A stretch of 64,000 nt of DNA from Atherix ibis (Eukaryota; Arthropoda; Insecta; Diptera; Athericidae). The notes under the pieces were generated by a model, which was not told the origin of the DNA, searched no databases, and was given only the letters and a program-made list of their open reading frames with translations. Shown here piece after piece: positions 23,475 through 33,687 of the stretch. The stretch is taken from contig OY282605.1 in NCBI GenBank assembly GCA_958298945.1, positions 35,566,811-35,630,810 on the forward strand. Reading direction: 5' to 3'. Numbering within the stretch: position 1 is the first letter of the stretch; each line of letters begins with the position of its first letter. The translations under genes and the position numbers were made by a program.

Positions 23475-25157
23475 CTAGAATCGATCTTTTGAGACTGCGC
23501 TGTATTCCAGTTCTGTTAAGTTCTGTAACTCTTGTAGTTCCTGGAATTTTTCGTGGTCCCGAATATGAGCATAATTAGCTGACAGGCACATTAAATAGTG
23601 AATTAGGCTTAGTACGATTAATAGACTTGCCATTGTTGCAACAATGAACATTACACCGGAATTCACAACAGCATCATTGCAAAATGCTTTGATTTGAGCA
23701 TCTTTTAGCACTAAGCCACCTTCTTTAACAGTACTCGGAAACATAAAACCTATCGATTAAAATATTTGTATAATTTTACATATGAGAGTCGCTTTCAATT
23801 TTATTGTAATTCTTAATATTATGTATGGTTTATTATTGTATGATTTTCTGAACATTGAAAATATTTTGTATAATAGTTTAAGGAATTTGTATTTAGAAAT
23901 AAAGCTGATATACTCACGGAATTGTTCTAAATCGATTACACTTCGGATGCCATGATATTTACATAAATTCCATGAAATCGTGTAAAGGAAGGTGACTATA
24001 ACCAAAAAGCACGTTATCAAAATCCAGACAAATGTTAGAAAATATGTAATTCCCATAAACTGAAAGAATTTTATTTTCGTTTAGATTTTCTTTTTTTTTT
24101 ATTATTAAATAAGCTTTTTACTTACCACTGCACAGGATATTCGTCCACCGATACGTGATCTCCAAGCACGATAAACTTTATGTCTTGTTGCACCAGTCGC
24201 TAAGAATCCGATAAAAAGTATCATAAAACCAAGTGCAGCCATTATTGCGGCAATAATAACAAAAGTCATTTGAACGGTTTCAATCCTAAAATATATTTTT
24301 ATTAGTTTATTTGAATTTTATTAATAATCTTCTTTGATTGTATAATTGGATTTTTTTTTTTAAATTTTTATAATTACCAGACTAGTCTAAAGTTGAAAAC
24401 ATCATTGAACATAACTACTGTTAGAGTTGCTCCACGATACATAGTGCTACAGAAGATACCAACACCGAGCAGACACATTAGCATCGCTATTAGTGTGGCG
24501 TAGGGTACTCGTGTTAGACATGCTCGACAACAATCACCTGTGGATTAATGTTTATTTTCAATTAGCATTGAATATGAAAAATTTGGTCTTAGTTTCGTTG
24601 CTTGGTTTAAAAATAATCTAAAAAAACTGAAATAAGAACAGTGCACAATGATTTTTACTCTAAATTGCACTAATAGGTGGGATGGATGAATCTATTTCTG
24701 ACTTGTGTGTCGGTTTATGTATCCACCAATCATAACTGCTTATTAAAATACATTTTTTTTAGCAATACAAACATATAATTGAATATATAAATAATTAAAT
24801 ATATTTTATAAGGTGGTGCTTTGAAGAAAATGAATTGCGTTGCAAATTGCGAAGGTGAATTTCTACGTTGAGCAATGCTGGTGACAATTTCATTAGGAAA
24901 AATATGCCACATAAATGTCATATCATAGTGGAGAGAACAAAATGTTGTAGCGTTTTTATACCTTTGTTCGGAAGCCCATGCAGGCTATTCTCCGAGTAGC
25001 GATCTAGCGATCCGTCCGAACGATGAAAAAGGCGCTTCTTATTTGGATGGTGATTATTGTAGGCCGTTGTGAGGACTCCCTCGTCATCGAAATTCGTCTC
25101 GAGAAGAATTTCTTCCCGGGGATCTCTAACACGATCCCGATTATTACTTGAGCTCAT
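23475..25157 (-). CDS. M6 proteolipid protein (PLP/DM20/M6 family), 5 exons
   Basis: Four-pass membrane protein of the myelin proteolipid family; the single fly member is found in neurons and epithelial cell vertices. Exons on the minus strand: 25157-24962, 24537-24378, 24285-24126, 24059-23918, 23749-23475; sum 933 nt, 310 aa. The hydrophilic N-terminus (about 65 residues) is followed by the family signature CCRACLTRVPYATLIAML leading into TM1 (to about 90), then TM2 (TFVIIAAIMAALGFMILF), TM3 (ITYFLTFVWILITCFLVIV) and TM4 (VMFIVATMASLLIVLSLIHY). The large extracellular loop has paired cysteines (NLCKYHG, AFCNDA). The tail ends in a repetitive FQELQELQNL stretch. Fly M6 is known to have alternative 5' exons, so another N-terminus is possible. 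The TM3 exon boundary gives EQF-R-F-MFPST. Confidence 0.95.
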
Positions 25158-26511
25158 TATTAATTCTTATAATACACTATTTGTACGTAACATATACATA
25201 TGGTTTTCGATTTGATTCAAACCAAAACCAAATTAACACTGCTCAATTATTACCCACAGAACCACTTTCATGGAGAAATTAATTTTCAGAATTAATTAAT
25301 AGAAATTAATGAATCACGTCTCTGGTAACGTATCCCGTATAAAATGAGTAGACGAATTTCGTTTTTCTAACTAATAAGTTATCATCTTTACTTTGACGAT
25401 AAGGTATTATCATTCAATTCATACGATGAAGCTATCGCTCCTTTCTGTAATTGTATGGGTAGAAATATTCCAAAATGCTGCTTATTACATTTAATGCTAG
25501 ATAAACGAATGTAATTAATGCGGGAAGCATAACAAGTGAATGCACATAAGTCAAACTCGATTAATTTAAAATTTCGAAGTCTATCTATCCTCTTTCATAT
25601 GCGCTAGATAAATGCCTGGAGCGAACGAGATGGAATGAGCCTATTTGTTGATATTTACTAATAACAACCACAAAGGCCCCACCTTATCCATGCGATAAAT
25701 TTACAAGTGGATTTTTCAAACAAAAAAAATATAATCTTATCATTATTATAAAAATCCTGAGATAACACTATCATTATTTTTTTCATTCACATTTAATATT
25801 TGCACTATATTTCTTACCCATTTTCTTGTGTTATTTATAAACAAAATAGTATTACGCGATGTGTCGACGACAAAAGTATAAAATATTAGAACCTCGCAAC
25901 ACAAATAATGATTTGGTTTAACACTTGAATTAAAATGAGAACGTTTTAAGTTAAAGAATCATTGCCAAGTACTTAAGAAAAAAATCATAAGTAATGCATC
26001 ATAAATATTTAAAAAATCTTAAATAATAGTCGTCTTCAACAACTAGACACATCCTCAACCCAGCTCAATTCTACTTTGCAGAGGGAAAAAACTCTTCGAA
26101 TTTCTTGTTACAGAAAATTTGGCAACCTCTTGAAAGGTAATACTAAGAGTTGAGGTGAAATTATATACCTGTATGTACGTTAGAATTGGTTAATTTTTTT
26201 TGGTTTTTTTTTCTTTTTTTAAAAATAAAATGTCAAATTATATAAATAAAATAAAATGTCAAATTATATACTACAATATGTGAGGCGATTTGAAAAAATA
26301 CAATAAAATGAAAGTCAAATCATAAAATAATCATGTAACTATAAATGCATGATTCGTGGTGAATTAGTTTAATTTGAAAATTGTTATACATAAATTCGAT
26401 ATGTTTACGTATTTATAATGACGTAAGTTGGTAATACTTTTATTATTTGACAACTGTCTGTCAATTGGAGTTGTTGGTTTTATAAAGTGTTTGGAAGTAA
26501 ATGAGTGGAAA
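25158..26511. other. Divergent region between M6 and lipoyl synthase
   Basis: 1.35 kb between two gene starts. It contains many TTATC/GATAA words between 25375 and 25775. An about 19-bp direct repeat (AAAATGTCAAATTATATA) recurs near 26226 and 26254. No ORF or transposon recognised. Confidence 0.6.
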
Positions 26512-27905
26512 ATGTTTCGCAGTTATTCGGGAACAATAAATTTTTCACAAGTAAGCAAATCAAAGAATAGTTATATAGAATGTTTATAATTATTATTGGT
26601 CTTTTATTGTGCATATATAAAATAAATCATCTTGCGTAACACAATCTTGACTTTGTAGCAAATAAGTAGATGTCAGCATTCATCGGCTAAAAAGCTAGAA
26701 CAGATTCGTGAACGATTAGCGATTGGGCCAAATTTTCAAGATTTTGTCCAAAATCCAAACAACAGAGCTGATGATTGGAAGGAATATGAAGGAAAGCTGA
26801 AGAGAGAGAAAGGAGAAAACGAACGATTGCGTCTACCGCCATGGTTGAAAAAATCAATTCCAATTGGTGCGAATTATAGCAAAATTAAAAATCAGTTAAG
26901 AGAATTAAAATTGGCTACTGTTTGTGAAGAGGCACGTTGTCCAAATATTGGCGAATGTTGGGGTGGAGGCGAACATGGCACACAGACAGCAACTATAATG
27001 GTATATTGATGACATTTGACCTTTTTGTGCGATAATCATAAGATTATCTTATTTATAGTTAATGGGAGATACTTGTACTAGAGGTTGTCGATTTTGTTCT
27101 ATTAAAACATCACGTGCACCACCACCACTCGATCCCGCAGAGCCTATTAACACCGCGAAAGCAATAGCATCCTGGGGTTTAGACTATATTGTTCTGACAT
27201 CAGTAGATCGAGATGGTGATAAAAAGTTATTATACATATTTCTTTTCAAATAACAACTTTTTATTTTTGTATAGATTTACCTGATGGAGGATCTCAGCAC
27301 ATTGCCGAAACGGTTAGGGAAATAAAAAATAGGTAATTTGGTTTTTATCAATTGCAATAATTTTAATTTTATGATAATTCTATAATTACAGAAATAAAAA
27401 TATTTTCGTAGAATGCCTTGTACCTGATTTTCGTGGTGATATAAAATGTGTTAAAACAATTGCTCTAGCAGGATTAGATGTATATGCGCATAATATAGAG
27501 ACAGTCGAAAAATTGACACCATTTGTTCGTGATCGTAGAGCGGACTATAGACAAACATTAAAAGTTCTCAAGGAAGCAAAACAAATCAATCCAAATTTGG
27601 TTACAAAAAGTTCAATCATGTTGGGACTTGGAGAGACAGATGAACAAGTAGAGCAAACAATGAAAGATTTAAGGGAAGTTAATGTTGACTGTCTTACCCT
27701 TGGTCAATATATGCAACCCACGACCCGACACCTAAAAGTAATCGAATATGTTACTCCGGAAAAATTTAAACAATGGGAGGAGAAAGGAAAAGAATTGGGA
27801 TTTTTATATACGGCAAGTGGTCCTTTAGTGAGAAGTTCATACAAAGCTGGTGAATTCTTTATCACGAGCATATTAAAAAATAAACAAATTGATAAATCTA
27901 ATTAA
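26512..27905 (+). CDS. Lipoic acid synthase, mitochondrial, 5 exons
   Basis: Radical SAM enzyme that inserts two sulfur atoms into octanoyl groups on the glycine cleavage H protein and 2-oxoacid dehydrogenase E2 subunits in mitochondria. Exons: 26512-26550, 26659-27000, 27059-27215, 27275-27332, 27392-27905; sum 1110 nt, 369 aa, the usual family length. The N-terminus [13 protein letters not shown] with following basic and Ser residues suits a mitochondrial presequence. The auxiliary iron-sulfur cluster motif is [12 protein letters not shown] (Cys 102, 107, 113). The radical SAM motif is CTRGCRFC (Cys 133, 137, 140), split from the first motif by an intron. The conserved C-terminal GPLVRSSY, whose serine ligates the auxiliary cluster in this family, is present. 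It is on the same strand as the transporter 1 kb downstream. Confidence 0.97.
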
Positions 27906-28865
27906 TTGCAATATAGTGTAGGAAAATTTTGTTCATAATATCATGTTTTGTTGTTATTTTAATAAGTAAATAAAGAATGTTGAGAATAAAAATGTCGCTT
28001 AGTTTTATTTTTCTTATAATAAATTAATTTTAAGAATTGCGTTTTAAACTTAAATGATAATTATTTTGAGCGTAAATACGTAGATTTTCATATTATTATA
28101 TATATTTTTTTTTCTTATCAAAAATGTGGTAGTTTCCATGACAAATAGTATAACAACAATAGTTATAAAAAATTGCCTTATGTTGGGGGTTTATAATTAT
28201 TAACATTTTTATCTATATATTTATCTGCTCTTTGTTTTTAATCTAATCGAAATAATTTGCATACTAGCTTTTTGTTACCTTCTATTGTTATTAAACCAAG
28301 ATAATGAGGTAATTTATATTTTAGTAGGAAGAATAATTGCATCAACAATAATAATAAAGTGGCATTTAATAATTTTACTATAGTTACATGGAAATTAGCA
28401 TACATACGTAATTTTATCAGATAAAAAATAACGAATAAAAATCATAAAAACTCCCTGCAACAAGTGTATTTATGTCTGCTCCTATGGCGTATGCAGCGCA
28501 TGCGAGCTAAAGAGGATTGCGTGTTCAGGAATGTGTGTATATTTTATAAGTAATAGATGTACAATTGTTGCCTGAAATGGCCAAGTGACAGGTATTATTT
28601 GGGTAGCATTGTGACATTTTACTGTCACAATAGGAACGGAATAGAAATCCTTAAGAAATTTTTATACAAAGTCTAAGGTGAGTCGTTAAGAATTACCAGA
28701 AAACAATTAAGTTCGCCAAAAGGTATGTGATTTTCTTTGAACATATGGCGACTCGAATTGATGATTTTTTTCTCACTTTACTGGTACTTAATTTTTTATG
28801 ATATCGACTTTGAATAATCGTTAGGTCCTTTGTGGAGAGTTAAGAGGACGTAGACTCTTGAAAAT
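27906..28865. other. Intergenic and 5' UTR region before transporter 1
   Basis: AT-rich 3' flank of lipoyl synthase, then a richer patch around 28480-28540 and a transcribed-looking leader up to the transporter start at 28866. No ORF of interest. Confidence 0.55.
27969..27974 (+). promoter_or_regulatory. Candidate poly(A) signal of lipoyl synthase
   Basis: AATAAA 64 bp after the stop codon. Confidence 0.45.
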
Positions 28866-30908
28866 ATGCCGAGTACACGACGTCTGATTCTAGGCCATGT
28901 CATGTCGGGGCTTTGCTCGAAGATGAATCGTACAAAGCAAGTACCAGCCGATGTTATGGAAACTCCACTGAACCGATGTCTGAGCACCTTCGACATCACT
29001 CTCCTTGGTATGAAAAATAATTTCACAATTATTGATAAAGAATTTTATATTTACGATACAACATTTAAAAGAAAACTATTTTACCATTTTAATGTAGGCA
29101 TTGGACACATGGTGGGAGCTGGAATTTATGTGCTTACTGGTACTGTAGCTAAAGAAATGGCTGGTCCTGGTATTGTGCTGTCCTTTATTCTAGCTGGAGT
29201 AGTTTCAATGTTGGCCGCGTTATGTTACGCAGAATTTGGAACGCGTGTACCTAAAGCTGGATCCGCCTATGTTTATACGTACATTTCGATTGGTGAGTTC
29301 TGGGCATTTGTAATTGGATGGAACATTATCCTTGAGCATATGCTGGGTGCTGCTTCGGTAGCACGAGCTTGGAGTGGTTACGTTGATTCTATGCTTGATG
29401 GATGGATTGCGAATAACACTATTGCATTAACGGGCGAATTACATGAACAACTGTTTACGAAATACCCAGATATTCTGGCATTTTGTGTTTGTCTGGTCTA
29501 TGCTGCTGCCCTTGGAACTGGAGTGAAGGCAACCGCTGTATTGAATGGAGTTCTGACTCTAATGAATTTAGTTGTAATGGTTTTGGTGATTTGCCTTGGT
29601 TTCTGGTATGCGAATCCACGAAATTGGTCCGAAGCAGAAGGTGGCTTTTTGCCTTACGGCTTCAGTGGTGTAATTGCGGGTGCTGCAACGTGCTTTTATG
29701 CATTTGTCGGATTTGACTCGATAGCTACGTCTGGAGAAGAGGCTAAAAATCCCAGCACATCAATTCCACTGGCTACCATTTTATCACTTTGTGCTGTTAC
29801 ATTAGGCTATGTGCTAGTCAGTGCTGCTCTCACTCTAATGGTACCGGTAAAAGACATCAATCCCGCCGCATCCCTTCCTGACGCTTTCGGAACACTCAAT
29901 TTGCCTTGGGCTAAATACGTTATATCTATTGGTGCTCTGTGCGGTATGACTACAACTCTACTTGGATCACTTTTCGCTTTGCCTCGATGTCTCTATGCAA
30001 TGGCTAGTGATGGACTATTATTCTCGTTCTTCGGCAAGGTAAATGCTAAAACTCAGGTTCCTCTTTTGAATTTGGCAGTATCAGGATTTTTGAGTGCACT
30101 TTTGGCTCTATTATTTGACTTGGAAAAGTTGGTCGAATTCATGTCGATTGGAACTCTGCTAGCATACACGATTGTAAGCGCTAGCGTCATTATACTTCGC
30201 TATCGACCCCCAATGACAGAGGAAAATGTTACTTATGCACCTGATACCCCTGAGGATGACGAAGACAATACATCGCAATCTAGCATTGATACGGCTTCAC
30301 CAACCAGTGACCTAATCGAAGTTGCTCTAGCGGGCCGATTAAGGCCACAGTTCCGTTGGCTAGAACCACTGTTAGGACGCTGTGAACCTGGAGCAGCTGC
30401 ATCCGGTGCTGTTCTATTATTCACTGTTCTTAGTGCAGCTATCTGTTTCCAATTGGAAATATCTTGGACTGAATTATATAAAGGTACATGGTGGGCACTC
30501 ATTCTCTATGGATTTTTACTGTTCTGTGTAGTTGCGTGCGTCGTTGTAATAGCAGCACATCATCAAAATACACGAGGACTACAATTTAAAGTCCCACTGG
30601 TCCCTTACATACCGGCCTTAAGTATTTTCTGCAACATTGAGCTTATGGTTCACTTAAGCGCATTAACATGGCTACGATTTTTCATTTGGATCTCAATAGG
30701 AATGTTGGTATACTTTTTATATGGTATTCACCATAGTAAAGAGGGCGAAGCAATTACATCATACTCGATGTTAATGACAAGTTCGGAAGCGACTAAAGGT
30801 CATTGGGGAGCAACTACTGCCGCTGCTAAATCAGCCATACAGAGAATTACTGGTAAAAAGGCTGAGGATAAAAAGCCCATTGTCGAAGAAGAAGAAGACG
30901 AACCGTAA
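28866..30908 (+). CDS. Cationic amino acid transporter 1 (SLC7A/CAT family)
   Basis: Plasma-membrane carrier for arginine, lysine and ornithine. An uninterrupted 680-codon frame is visible, but it contains an in-frame 90-bp intron with canonical ends (29008-29097, GGTATG to TGTAGG). Splicing joins ITLLG directly to IGHMVGAGIYV, as in homologues, giving 650 aa; the intron-coded residues (MKNNFTIIDKEF and on) are unlike any CAT. Family features: VGAGIYVLTG in TM1, [37 protein letters not shown]-type motif (YAFVGFDSIATSGEEAKNP) and the C-terminal CAT block FKVPLVPYIPALSIFCNIEL, in all 12-14 hydrophobic segments. The tail is acidic (VEEEEDEP). It resembles the fly CG5535-type CAT, from memory. 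The start could also be Met-13 (MSGLCSKMNR) in the same frame. Confidence 0.93.
   Translation: MPSTRRLILGHVMSGLCSKMNRTKQVPADVMETPLNRCLSTFDITLLGMKNNFTIIDKEFYIYDTTFKRKLFYHFNVGIGHMVGAGIYVLTGTVAKEMAGPGIVLSFILAGVVSMLAALCYAEFGTRVPKAGSAYVYTYISIGEFWAFVIGWNIILEHMLGAASVARAWSGYVDSMLDGWIANNTIALTGELHEQLFTKYPDILAFCVCLVYAAALGTGVKATAVLNGVLTLMNLVVMVLVICLGFWYANPRNWSEAEGGFLPYGFSGVIAGAATCFYAFVGFDSIATSGEEAKNPSTSIPLATILSLCAVTLGYVLVSAALTLMVPVKDINPAASLPDAFGTLNLPWAKYVISIGALCGMTTTLLGSLFALPRCLYAMASDGLLFSFFGKVNAKTQVPLLNLAVSGFLSALLALLFDLEKLVEFMSIGTLLAYTIVSASVIILRYRPPMTEENVTYAPDTPEDDEDNTSQSSIDTASPTSDLIEVALAGRLRPQFRWLEPLLGRCEPGAAASGAVLLFTVLSAAICFQLEISWTELYKGTWWALILYGFLLFCVVACVVVIAAHHQNTRGLQFKVPLVPYIPALSIFCNIELMVHLSALTWLRFFIWISIGMLVYFLYGIHHSKEGEAITSYSMLMTSSEATKGHWGATTAAAKSAIQRITGKKAEDKKPIVEEEEDEP
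29008..29097 (+). other. In-frame, stop-free 90-bp intron of transporter 1
   Basis: Begins GTATGA at 29008 and ends TTTAATGTAG at 29097. Its length is a multiple of three and it has no in-frame stop, so automatic ORF calling reads straight through it. The encoded 30 residues are Lys/Phe/Tyr-rich and break the conserved TM1 entry. Confidence 0.88.
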
Positions 30909-31980
30909 GCTATTCTTATCCTTAAATGATAACCCAAGAAAATATCTTTTCTATTGCAATAGTTTAATATATTTTATAGTATTTTTTTTAAATAATAACA
31001 TAATAACTTGCTTAGTTTAAGTTTGCAAAATAATGCTAATATTAAATAATCTTTTTTTTTTTTAAATAACTTGATTTGATTTTTGTTAAAAGACTTATAA
31101 AAATAAGAAATTACTTTTTTCTGAGTTCTTTTATTAATTGTATTTTTTTTTTGTGATACGAATAGGAGATAACGATGTCAATTACAAGCTTTTGTTTTTG
31201 TTAATATTTGTTATTGTGCCAAAAGCGAAAGTAAGAAATCATAAGCATATAGAAAAAGGTTGAATGAAAATTTAAAAATGTTTTAAAATAATATTGATAG
31301 ATCGCACATGAAAGGGGCACAATTATTTAAATGTTATAATCATTTCAGTAACTGTTAGGTAACAAAAACCATTTTGTTGAATTTGATACAATAGGCTATG
31401 ATTTTCGTCATAAAAATAATTAATTTTAAATTATGCAAAACAATTTTATTTCATCTAAAAGAATATGAAAACTACTAATTTTGAAACATTTTTGCTCAAT
31501 AACGTGTTCGAACCAGCCACAAATGCGATATTGACCAAAAAAGGAAACGATACCGTTTTTAATCAACTAAAGTCTAAAAATAATAATAAAAACCGAAAAT
31601 CAAACAAGCAAAGAATTGTTAAAGGAACATTTCGCAATATCTTAAAACCTATGGCATTATTTTGTCATAAAGCATAACTAGGCCAATGGACACAGAACAA
31701 TAAAATAATAATCATTTCAATTAGTTTTGATGCAATAAACGATAAAAAAAATATACTAAATGTTAATTATAATCAAAATGGAATTATATAAACGTACTGA
31801 AACGTGTATTAAAAATATAAAATATAAACAAATAAGCACAATAACTACTAGTAAATGGAATTAATTTTTAATTATTTTTTAAGGCAAAAAAAAAATGAAA
31901 TCTAATTAATGAGGTGAACTAATTTAATAATTCTACATAGACAAAATACTTATACATATAAAAAGAGGGGAAAAACCTTT

Positions 31981-32018
<38 letters not shown>

Positions 32019-32323
32019 ATACATATATACATACATTCATATATACATATGCATATATATATCAATGTTATAGATCTTTAAAATATTTACATAAATTATA
32101 TAGATATAATATAAAAATGCAAAAGAAAATTATTAAAAAAATATATGTAAAATGTGTAATTCAATAAAAAAAAATCTATCCTAATTAATTTTGTCTCTTT
32201 TCCTTGATTTTTAATTCCGTGTATTATATGCAAAATGGGAAAAGTAGAAGAGGAGAGCACCACAAACTTTAGAATATTGGTTTTAGGGGATTTATTAAAT
32301 CAATAATTTAAACCTATTTACTA
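30909..32323. other. AT-rich intergenic DNA with (AT)n microsatellite
   Basis: 3' flank of transporter 1. It includes an (AT)n microsatellite at about 31985-32016 within a longer run of TATACATA words to 32065. A 70-codon Lys/Asn-rich frame at 31465-31677 has no recognised domain. No gene recognised. Confidence 0.6.
31985..32016. repeat. (AT)n microsatellite
   Basis: Uninterrupted AT dinucleotides, followed by imperfect TATACATA repeats. Confidence 0.88.
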
Positions 32324-33593
32324 CGAGAGTCGTTCAATAAGTCCTTAGAAAATCCAAAAAATTGCACTCGTAGTGTCGGTAAAGATCTTTTTTTTGTAAG
32401 TAGCATTATCGACAGGAAAGCTGTCCAAATTTCAGCTCGATCCATAGCGTAGGTCAATTTCTATCGTCGATAAAAGATAACGACATTTATTTGTGCATAA
32501 CAATGGAAAAAAGCGAGTTTAGGGCTGTCATCAAACATCTCCATTTGAAAGGCTTAAGCCAGAAAGATATCAAAGCCGAGTTGGATGCAGTTCATGGCAC
32601 ATCTGCACCTGTGTTTGCGACGGTTTACAATTGGGTGAATGAATTTAAACGTGGCCGTTCATCCACAAAAGATGAACATCGTTCAGGACGACCAGTTGAG
32701 GTGTCTACTCCTGAAATCATCGACAAAATCCACGATCTGATTTTGAACAATCGGCGAATTAAAGTGCGCGAATTAGTTGAGGCCACGGGCATATCACAAG
32801 CTACAGTCGCTTCAATTTTGCATGAAAAATTGTCTGTGAAAAAAATTTCGGCAAGATGGGTGCCGCGTTTGCTCTCAGAGGAGAATAAGCGCAATCGTGT
32901 AGTGGACTCTGAGGCTATGTTGGCACTCTTTCATCGCAATCCTGCCGAATTCCTTCGTCGATATGTCACTGTGGACGAAACCTGGATACACTACTACACT
33001 CCAGAAATGAAGAGACAGTCATCACAGTGGATTTTCAAGGGTGAACGGACTCCGAAGAAGGCAAAAACTGTGCCATCGGCCAGGAAGGTGATGGCCACAC
33101 TCTTTTGGGATTCGCAAGGCACCATTTTTATCGACTACTTGGAAAAAGGAAAAACAATAACAGGAGCGTATTACGCGTCGTTATTGCAACGGTTGAGCGA
33201 GGAAATCAAAGAGAAACGCCCCCATCTGAAGAAGAAAAAAATCCTCTTGCATCAGGACAATGCGCGTGTGCACACCTGCGCTGTTTCCATGGCCAAAATT
33301 GTGGAATTGAGAATGGAATTGTTGCAGCATCCCGCTTATTCACCAGATTTGGCCCCGAGTGACTATTTTCTTTTCCCCAATCTGGAGAAATGGCTTGGCG
33401 GACGACGGTTCACTTCCAACGAGGACGTCATTGCTCAAACGGATGAGTATTTTGCAGAAATTCTGAAATCCTATTTTTTGGACGGGATAAAAATTTTGGA
33501 AAAACGGTTGGAAAAGTGTATAGAGCTAAAAGGAGACTGTTTAAAAAACAGTTTTTTACCATCTTTTTCTAAGGACTTATTGAACGACCCTCG
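32324..33593 (+). mobile_element. Near-intact mariner element, second family
   Basis: 1270-bp element flanked by TA on both sides (32322-32323 and 33594-33595). The terminal inverted repeats, CGAGAGTCGTTCAATAAGTC and its complement, match over about 26 bp with one difference. Its ends and protein are distinct from the family A copies elsewhere in the window. It has the only long undamaged transposase in the window, so it is the youngest DNA transposon here, though only one copy is seen. Confidence 0.96.
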
Positions 33594-33687
33594 TATTTAT
33601 AAAAGTAAAGTAAATTCTACATTTTCTATACAATTTGAATTATATAAAAACAATTTTTTTTTAATGCAAAAACGATTAAATTTTTGA
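32503..33687 (+). CDS. Mariner transposase (DD34D), no internal stop
   Basis: Cut-and-paste transposase of the Tc1/mariner superfamily; its style resembles the irritans group. The frame opens at 32491 (MCITMEK), but MEKSEF at 32503 fits the family start better. From that start there is an N-terminal helix-turn-helix region, the linker motif WVPRLL at 119-124, and catalytic Asp-158 (TVDETW), Asp-252 (LLHQDN) and Asp-287 (LAPSDYFLF), the last two separated by 34 residues. The conserved body ends near residue 345 (KCIELKGD). No stop follows inside the element: the frame runs through the right inverted repeat (end at 33593) and about 30 codons into flanking DNA. Catalytic residues look intact; activity is unproven. 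Confidence 0.92.
   Translation: MEKSEFRAVIKHLHLKGLSQKDIKAELDAVHGTSAPVFATVYNWVNEFKRGRSSTKDEHRSGRPVEVSTPEIIDKIHDLILNNRRIKVRELVEATGISQATVASILHEKLSVKKISARWVPRLLSEENKRNRVVDSEAMLALFHRNPAEFLRRYVTVDETWIHYYTPEMKRQSSQWIFKGERTPKKAKTVPSARKVMATLFWDSQGTIFIDYLEKGKTITGAYYASLLQRLSEEIKEKRPHLKKKKILLHQDNARVHTCAVSMAKIVELRMELLQHPAYSPDLAPSDYFLFPNLEKWLGGRRFTSNEDVIAQTDEYFAEILKSYFLDGIKILEKRLEKCIELKGDCLKNSFLPSFSKDLLNDPRIYKSKVNSTFSIQFELYKNNFFLMQKRLNF

Noticed and set aside
24730..24921. 63-codon minus-strand ORF in M6 intron 1
   Set aside because: Lies in the intron between M6 exons 1 and 2, with no family resemblance; could be an alternative exon but unsupported.
28866..30908. Single-exon 680-aa transporter
   Set aside because: The 90-bp segment 29008-29097 has intron ends and breaks the conserved TM1 entry, so a two-exon model was preferred.
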